This document shows, piece by piece, positions 59,459-64,000 of a DNA stretch of 64,000 nucleotides. The position numbers and the translations under genes are program-made. This DNA comes from Bradyrhizobium cenepequi (GTDB taxonomy: Bacteria > Pseudomonadota > Alphaproteobacteria > Rhizobiales > Xanthobacteraceae). The notes below the pieces were generated by a model. The model saw only the letters and a list, made by a program, of their open reading frames with translations, was not told the DNA's origin and searched no databases. The stretch covers positions 16,650 to 80,649 of the forward strand of contig NZ_JAGKJI010000033.1 of NCBI RefSeq assembly GCF_020329485.1, given 5' to 3'. Position 1 is the first letter of the stretch; every line of letters starts with the position of its first letter.

Positions 59459-62400
59459 TTGGAGCAGACCATCAGGCGTACTTTCGCAGCGTTGAACGCC
59501 ACCAACGAAGCGATCCTGTACGCCAAATCGCCGGAGGAACTGTACGCCAAGATTTGCGAGGCCGCCTTTTCCAGCGGTGACTTCCTGGCGACGGCGGTGT
59601 TCTTGCTGGATCCCGAGACCAGCCTGCTCCGCTTTGCGACAGGCTACGGCGAGGATGTAGCGCGGCTGCGCGGCATCGACATCTCGGTCATTGCGAATAC
59701 GCCCGAGGGCAGTGGGGTGTGCGGACAGGCGTTCCGCGACCAGAAGGCCTGTGTCAGCAACGACTATCTGAATGATCCGCGCTCGCTCGCCTGGCGTGCG
59801 GGCGCTTGCAGCAGCGAGGTTGCCGCGGCGGCGGCAATGCCGCTGATCTGCAATGGCCGCAGCGTCGGCGTTTTCCTCGTCACGCGGCGCGAGGTCGGCT
59901 CGCTCGGCGACGAGCTGGTGTCGCTGCTGGCCCGCATGGCCGCGAACGTTTCGTTTGCGCTGGACAATTTCGAGCATGAGCGCATGCGCAAGAGCAGCGA
60001 GCGGGCGACGCGCCGCCTGAACCAGATGTTCGGGGCGATTAGCGCGACCAACGAAGCGATCCTTCGCGCCAAGACCGAGCACGATCTCTACCAGCGCGTC
60101 TGCGACGCCGCCGTCCATAGCGGGAAATCCGTTGCCACTGTGGTCCTGCTCGCCGAGCCTGACACCCATTGGCTCGAGCCGGTTGCCGGCACCGGCGACG
60201 CAATCGACCTGATCACGCAAACGCGCTTCTCGACCGATCCCGATAACATCTATGGCAAGGGCGTCTGCGGCCAGGCATTCCGGACGCAGCGGCCGTGCAT
60301 CAACAACGACATCCCGAAGTCGGACGGTCCGTGGCAAGAGGTCGGACGCGACGCCGGCGTGATGGCTTGCATCGCGGTTCCCCTGACCAAGTTCGGCAAG
60401 AGCGTCGGCGTGTTGATGTTCTTTGTCGGCAGGTCGTGGGCGACGGATGAAGAGATCGTCGCGCTGATGGCGCGGATCGCCGAGAACGTGTCGGTGGCGC
60501 TCGAAAATTTCGAACGCGCCAATGAAAAGGCCAGGGCCGACCGGCAGAAGGATCGGTTGTCGCGAATGTTCGCGGCCCTGAGCGCGACCAACGAAGCGAT
60601 CATGCGGGCGAGGTCGCGAGAGGAGATGTTCGCGCTGGTATGCGAGGCCGCCGGCAAGGGTGCCAGGTTCAACTCGACCACCATCTTCCTGATCACGCCC
60701 GGCAGCGACTATCTCGAAATGGCGACGAGCGCGGGACCGACATCCGAGAACGCCCGCAAGCTCAAGGTATCGATCAACGAGGCCGTTCCGGAGGGACGCG
60801 GGCTTTGCGGGGCGGCATTCCGCACTAGGCAGGCCAGCATCAACAACAACTTCCTGAAGGACGTCGCAGGCAGTGCGTTCCGGGACATCATCGAACGCGA
60901 GGGGGCGCAATCGGGCGCCGCGTTTCCGTTGTTCGTCGATGGTGAGCCGGTCGGTGTGATGCTCTTCATCTCGTCCGAACGCGACACCTTTACCGCCGAG
61001 TTCGTTGAACTGCTGCAGCGGCTGGCTGACAACGTGTCGTTCGCGCTCGGCAGCTTCGAACGCGCCGACGAGAAGGCGAGGACCGAGGAGCAGAAGGAAC
61101 GGCTGACACGGATGTTCGCGGCGCTCAGCGCCACCAATGAAGCGATCATGCGGGCGACGTCGCGGACCGAGCTGTTCCACCTGGTCTGCGAGGCCGCAGT
61201 CGTCGGCGGCAATTTCACCTCCACTGCGATCGCGCTGGAGCGGCCAGGCGAGGATTATCTGGAAAACGTCGCCTCGGCCGGTCCGGATGGGGAGCGCGCG
61301 TTCAACGTGCGCCTGTCCGTCAATGCAGCGCATCCTGAAGGACGGAGTCTCACCGGCATCGCGTTCCGCACCCGGAAGCCCTGCATCAGCAACGACTATC
61401 TCGGCGATTTCGGCGCTTCGAGCCCGTTCTATCAGGTCCTGCGCGACGCCGGCACCCGCTCCGGCGCCGCCTTCCCGCTCTTGAAGAACGGCACGCCGAT
61501 TGGCGTCATCATCTTCCTCTCGAGCGAGACCGGCGCCTTCAGCCCGGAGCTGATCGGGCTGCTCCGACGTCTCGCCGAGAATGTCTCGTTCGCGCTGGAA
61601 AATTTTGATCGTGCCGACGAGAAGGCCCGAGCCGACGAGCGGATCGAATATCTCGCCTCGCATGACGGCCTGACGCGCTTGCCCAACCGGGAAACCTTCA
61701 ACGAATTGCTGCGCCATGCGATCGAGGTGGCCGGCCGCCACCAGCGCCAGTTCGCGCTGCTGTTCATCGATCTCGACCGTTTCAAGGTTATCAACGATTC
61801 GCTTGGCCACGACGCCGGCGACCTGCTGCTCGTCAAGATCGCGGACCGGCTGCGCGGGACCTTGCGTTCGAGCGACGTCATCGCCCGCCTGGGCGGCGAT
61901 GAATTCGTCGTGATCCTGGAAGAGACCGACCGTGCCGATGTCGAGACGATCGCCGAAAACCTGTTGTCGACGCTCTGCCAACCGCTGCAACTGAGCGGAC
62001 ACGAATGCCACACCACGGCCTCGATCGGCATCGCGATGTATCCTGCGGACGGCTCGGACGCCAAGACGCTGACCAAGAACGCCGACATGGCGATGTATCT
62101 CGCCAAGGAGGACGGCAAGAACGGCTTCCGCTTCTACTCCAAGGAGATCAAGACGCAGTCGATCGAACGGCTGACGCTGGAGAATGCGCTGCGCCGCGCG
62201 CTGGAGCGCGATCAGTTCTCGCTCTACTACCAACCGAAGATCGACATCGCGAGCGGCCAGATCAACGGCGTCGAAGCACTGCTGCGCTGGACCCATCCCG
62301 ATCTCGGGCAGGTCGCCCCAAGCCAGTTCATCCCGCTCGCGGAGGAGATCGGGCTGATCGTGCCGATCGGCCGCTGGGTGCTGAAGGAAGCCTGCGCGCA

Positions 62401-63019
62401 GAACGTGGCCTGGCAGCGCCGCGGCTTGCGGCCGGTGACGGTGGCGATCAATCTCTCGCCGCGGCAATTCGCTGATGAGCATCTCCTGCAGGATGTCGAC
62501 GAGGCGCTGCGCTCAAGCGGCATGTCGCCGACACTGCTGCAGCTCGAAGTCACCGAAAGCATGGTGATGCGCAACGTGCCGCGGGCGATCCGGGTGCTGG
62601 ATGCGATCCAGAGCCGCGGCATTCGCCTGGCGATCGACGATTTCGGTACTGGCTATTCGTCGATGTCGCTGATGAAGCAATTCCCGATTGACACGATCAA
62701 GATCGATCGCTCCTTCGTGCGCGATCTCGCCCGCGACAGCGAGGATCAGGCGATCGCGCAAGCCATTATCAGCATGGGCAAGGCGCTCGGGATGACCGTG
62801 ATCGCGGAGGGCGTGGAGACGCCCGAGCAGGAGCGCTTCCTGCGCGACCATGGTTGCGACGAGATGCAGGGCTTTCTGCTCAGCAAGCCGCTGCCGCCGC
62901 GCGAGCTCGCGGAGTTGTTGTGTTCCTCGGCGCTTGTCTCTCCACCACTGCAGCCGGCAGACAATGCCGCGGACGATCAGGCCAGGTCGGACTTAGGGTG
63001 GAAACGCGCTGTCATCTGA
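59459..63019 (+). CDS. Diguanylate cyclase/phosphodiesterase with four tandem GAF modules
   Basis: A protein of about 1186 residues that makes or breaks cyclic di-GMP in the cytosol. Four GAF modules of 180-182 residues repeat in tandem, each opened by an ATNEAI-x-R/Y-A helix. GGDEF is intact (residues 812-816 in ARLGGDEFVVILEE), and EAL is intact (939-941 in GVEALLRWTHP, with DDFGTGYSS and EGVETPEQ). There is no membrane segment. The first in-frame ATG is too far inside, so I place the start at the TTG at 59459, eight bases after GGGAG; the open frame goes back to 59123. Its last 27 bases overlap the end of the convergent gene at 62993. Confidence 0.9.
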   Translation: MEQTIRRTFAALNATNEAILYAKSPEELYAKICEAAFSSGDFLATAVFLLDPETSLLRFATGYGEDVARLRGIDISVIANTPEGSGVCGQAFRDQKACVSNDYLNDPRSLAWRAGACSSEVAAAAAMPLICNGRSVGVFLVTRREVGSLGDELVSLLARMAANVSFALDNFEHERMRKSSERATRRLNQMFGAISATNEAILRAKTEHDLYQRVCDAAVHSGKSVATVVLLAEPDTHWLEPVAGTGDAIDLITQTRFSTDPDNIYGKGVCGQAFRTQRPCINNDIPKSDGPWQEVGRDAGVMACIAVPLTKFGKSVGVLMFFVGRSWATDEEIVALMARIAENVSVALENFERANEKARADRQKDRLSRMFAALSATNEAIMRARSREEMFALVCEAAGKGARFNSTTIFLITPGSDYLEMATSAGPTSENARKLKVSINEAVPEGRGLCGAAFRTRQASINNNFLKDVAGSAFRDIIEREGAQSGAAFPLFVDGEPVGVMLFISSERDTFTAEFVELLQRLADNVSFALGSFERADEKARTEEQKERLTRMFAALSATNEAIMRATSRTELFHLVCEAAVVGGNFTSTAIALERPGEDYLENVASAGPDGERAFNVRLSVNAAHPEGRSLTGIAFRTRKPCISNDYLGDFGASSPFYQVLRDAGTRSGAAFPLLKNGTPIGVIIFLSSETGAFSPELIGLLRRLAENVSFALENFDRADEKARADERIEYLASHDGLTRLPNRETFNELLRHAIEVAGRHQRQFALLFIDLDRFKVINDSLGHDAGDLLLVKIADRLRGTLRSSDVIARLGGDEFVVILEETDRADVETIAENLLSTLCQPLQLSGHECHTTASIGIAMYPADGSDAKTLTKNADMAMYLAKEDGKNGFRFYSKEIKTQSIERLTLENALRRALERDQFSLYYQPKIDIASGQINGVEALLRWTHPDLGQVAPSQFIPLAEEIGLIVPIGRWVLKEACAQNVAWQRRGLRPVTVAINLSPRQFADEHLLQDVDEALRSSGMSPTLLQLEVTESMVMRNVPRAIRVLDAIQSRGIRLAIDDFGTGYSSMSLMKQFPIDTIKIDRSFVRDLARDSEDQAIAQAIISMGKALGMTVIAEGVETPEQERFLRDHGCDEMQGFLLSKPLPPRELAELLCSSALVSPPLQPADNAADDQARSDLGWKRAVI

Positions 63020-63334
63020 TGGCTGCACGTGCAGGTCACGGACATCGGAATCGGTCGATTTCACCTTGCGCGAGAAATCATAAGGCCACGGCAAGTAAGT
63101 TTGGCCAGCGAGCGACTTGAGCAGGACCGCGGCGCCTGCCGCATAAGTCGCGCCCTGGGCGAGACCCAATCGGATGGTCCAGTCGGCCGGCAATTCCACC
63201 ACGGATTCGCGCAGTTTAAATGCCGCCCCCCACCACCAGGCCGGCGCCGGCGGCCGTTCACTTTCCGGAATGGCGCGCCAGCGTCCGTATTCATCGACGA
63301 TGCGTTCAAATTGCAGTTTCGCGGCCGGATGCAT
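62993..63334 (-). CDS. Small protein of unknown function
   Basis: A 113-residue protein, MHPAAKLQFERIVDEYGRWR at the start. It has a central region FKLRESVVELPADWTIRLGL followed by an alanine-rich hydrophobic stretch (GATYAAGAAVLLKSLAG) and a polar tail. I recognise no family. GAGG is found eight bases before the ATG at 63334. Its 3' end overlaps the GAF-GGDEF-EAL gene tail to tail by 27 bases, so one of the two stops may be misread or the overlap is real. Confidence 0.6.
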   Translation of the reverse strand: MHPAAKLQFERIVDEYGRWRAIPESERPPAPAWWWGAAFKLRESVVELPADWTIRLGLAQGATYAAGAAVLLKSLAGQTYLPWPYDFSRKVKSTDSDVRDLHVQPSDDSAFPP

Positions 63335-63400
63335 CGGAGGTTCTCTGTTCCGCCTCCATGATATCCGCCCCCGCGGCCGGCGCAAAGGCACTATCGCAGT

Positions 63401-63640
63401 CTAGTGCCGGCCGTGTTGCCACTGCGTGGTCACCTCGGTGCCCGTCTTGTTCAAATGGACATGCTGGTCGACATGGTCGACCCAGGACAGTGGAATGAAA
63501 TGATGGTGCTGTCCGTCGGGTGAGCTTTGCTTGGTCAGTTTGATCTTGTCGGTTCCTTCGAGATGATCGACCTTTCCAACCGTCTTCCGGTCCGACGAGA
63601 TGACGTCCATATGTTCCTTGATCTCTGCGGCCATTGCCAT
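63401..63640 (-). CDS. DUF2171-type small protein
   Basis: A 79-residue protein, MAMAAEIKEHMDVISSDRKT then GKVDHLEGTDKIKLTKQ, with a histidine-rich part (PDGQHHHFIPLSWVDHVDQH). The D-V-I-(S/G)-x-D-G...VGKVDHLEG pattern fits the DUF2171 family of PRC-barrel-like small proteins that are frequent in rhizobia. The ATG at 63640 is used (a second ATG two codons later is possible). GGAG occurs about eight bases upstream in the minus strand (GGAGATCAACG). Possibly stress-related in this group, but no function is proven. Confidence 0.78.
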   Translation of the reverse strand: MAMAAEIKEHMDVISSDRKTVGKVDHLEGTDKIKLTKQSSPDGQHHHFIPLSWVDHVDQHVHLNKTGTEVTTQWQHGRH

Positions 63641-63778
63641 CGTTGATCTCCGTGGATGTTGGAGAGGATGAACGCGACAGCCGAGCAAAGGTTGCTGGCA
63701 CGTGTAGATTCCATGGGGCGGTGAGCGTGGCCTTTCCGATAGGTTTGGGTTTCCACACTCGAACCCTCGGAGAGTCAG
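63641..63778 (+). mobile_element. Non-coding leader (putative left end) of an IS110-family element
   Basis: About 138 bases between the DUF2171 start and the transposase ATG hold no gene. In IS110 elements the non-coding end upstream of the transposase encodes a structured bridge RNA that guides target choice. Whether this stretch carries one cannot be decided by eye. IS110 elements lack long terminal inverted repeats, so the left boundary is not visible, and the DUF2171 promoter may share this DNA. Confidence 0.4.
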
Positions 63779-64000
63779 ATGCAAGCATCGACCGTAGACA
63801 CGCCCACCACCGGCCATAATGGCACAATTTTCGTTGCGATCGAACTCAGTCAGAAGACGTGGCTGGTGACGCTGCACAGCCCGGATCGGGATCGGATGTC
63901 GCGTCACAAGCTGGAGGGCGGCGATCATGCGGGGCTGCTGGGGTTAATTGAGAAGGTCCGCAGCCGGGCGGGGGAGAAGCTCGGATCGGTGCCGCGTGTG
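63779..64000 (+). CDS. IS110 family transposase (5' part only, cut by the window end)
   Basis: The frame is open from the ATG at 63779 to the window end (74 codons). The start MQASTVDTPTTGHNGTIFVA leads into IELSQKTWLVTLHSPDRDR and SRHKLEGGDHAGLLGLIEKV, the typical beginning of a DEDD-type IS110 recombinase. The first acidic residue of the catalytic site is a glutamate here (AIELSQ) rather than the aspartate of most members. GGAGAG lies four bases upstream. The rest of the gene and the right end are outside the window. Confidence 0.82.
   Translation, partial: MQASTVDTPTTGHNGTIFVAIELSQKTWLVTLHSPDRDRMSRHKLEGGDHAGLLGLIEKVRSRAGEKLGSVPRV

Noticed and set aside
59396..62482. 1028-codon open frame on the minus strand
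   Set aside because: Antisense to the four-GAF GGDEF/EAL gene. Its product is a repetitive Arg/Asp/Gln-rich sequence reflecting codon bias and the GAF duplication.

Overview
The window looks like a chromosomal segment of a Bradyrhizobium-type alphaproteobacterium (Rhizobiales, Nitrobacteraceae). The evidence is the uniformly high GC and C/G-ending codons, a CpdR-type response regulator beside an N-formylglutamate amidohydrolase gene with an mmgR/suhB-like small RNA, abundant solute transporters and soil-type catabolic enzymes, and many dispersed intergenic palindromes of the sort that fill Bradyrhizobium genomes. I see no rRNA, CRISPR array, prophage or replication origin. There is one tRNA (Val, GAC), and an IS110-type insertion sequence begins at the right edge.

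Layout. 1-4 kb: a membrane-anchored RoxA/di-haem peroxidase-like cytochrome cut by the left edge, then a class III cyclase-TolB-TPR protein. 4.2-9.4 kb: a LysE exporter, a TauE exporter with a divergent LysR regulator, histidinol phosphatase, the mmgR-like sRNA, N-formylglutamate amidohydrolase and CpdR. 9.5-13.4 kb: tRNA-Val, nearly 1 kb of repeats, a PilZ-like protein, an orphan TonB-like protein and a glutathione S-transferase. 13.4-20.7 kb: a small secreted protein, an operon of two paralogous amidohydrolases plus a Rieske ferredoxin with a neighbouring TetR regulator, an uncharacterised two-gene unit (GNAT-like enzyme plus membrane protein) and a Gly/His-rich secreted protein. 20.9-30.5 kb: redox and accessory genes (SDR, aldehyde dehydrogenase, old yellow enzyme, GFA-fold protein, serine hydrolase, rhodanese, cupin) and an orphan sensor kinase.

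30.7-45 kb is rich in catabolism and uptake: a benzoylformate decarboxylase-like ThDP enzyme, a two-component flavin monooxygenase subunit, an M20 peptidase, an MHS-type MFS symporter, a tripartite tricarboxylate transporter (tctCBA), a glutamate/aspartate-type ABC importer (gltIJKL) whose genes are separated by two palindromic repeats, and a D-amino-acid transaminase. 45-51.7 kb: an EmrAB-type efflux pair with a divergent LysR regulator, a serine hydrolase and an acyltransferase. 51.7-59.1 kb: a fused indolepyruvate ferredoxin oxidoreductase with a divergent Lrp regulator, and a tightly packed three-gene operon (Ldh-type dehydrogenase, flavin monooxygenase, FAH-family hydrolase). 59.4-64 kb: a diguanylate cyclase/phosphodiesterase carrying four tandem GAF modules, two small proteins and the start of the IS110 transposase.

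In general most genes are metabolic or transport units with their own local regulators. Intergenic palindromes sit at gene ends, particularly between convergent genes, where they probably act as terminators or mRNA stabilisers. The least explained parts are the amidohydrolase/Rieske operon, the two-gene unit at 17.8-20.1 kb, the structured repeat near 10 kb, and the non-coding leader in front of the IS110 transposase.
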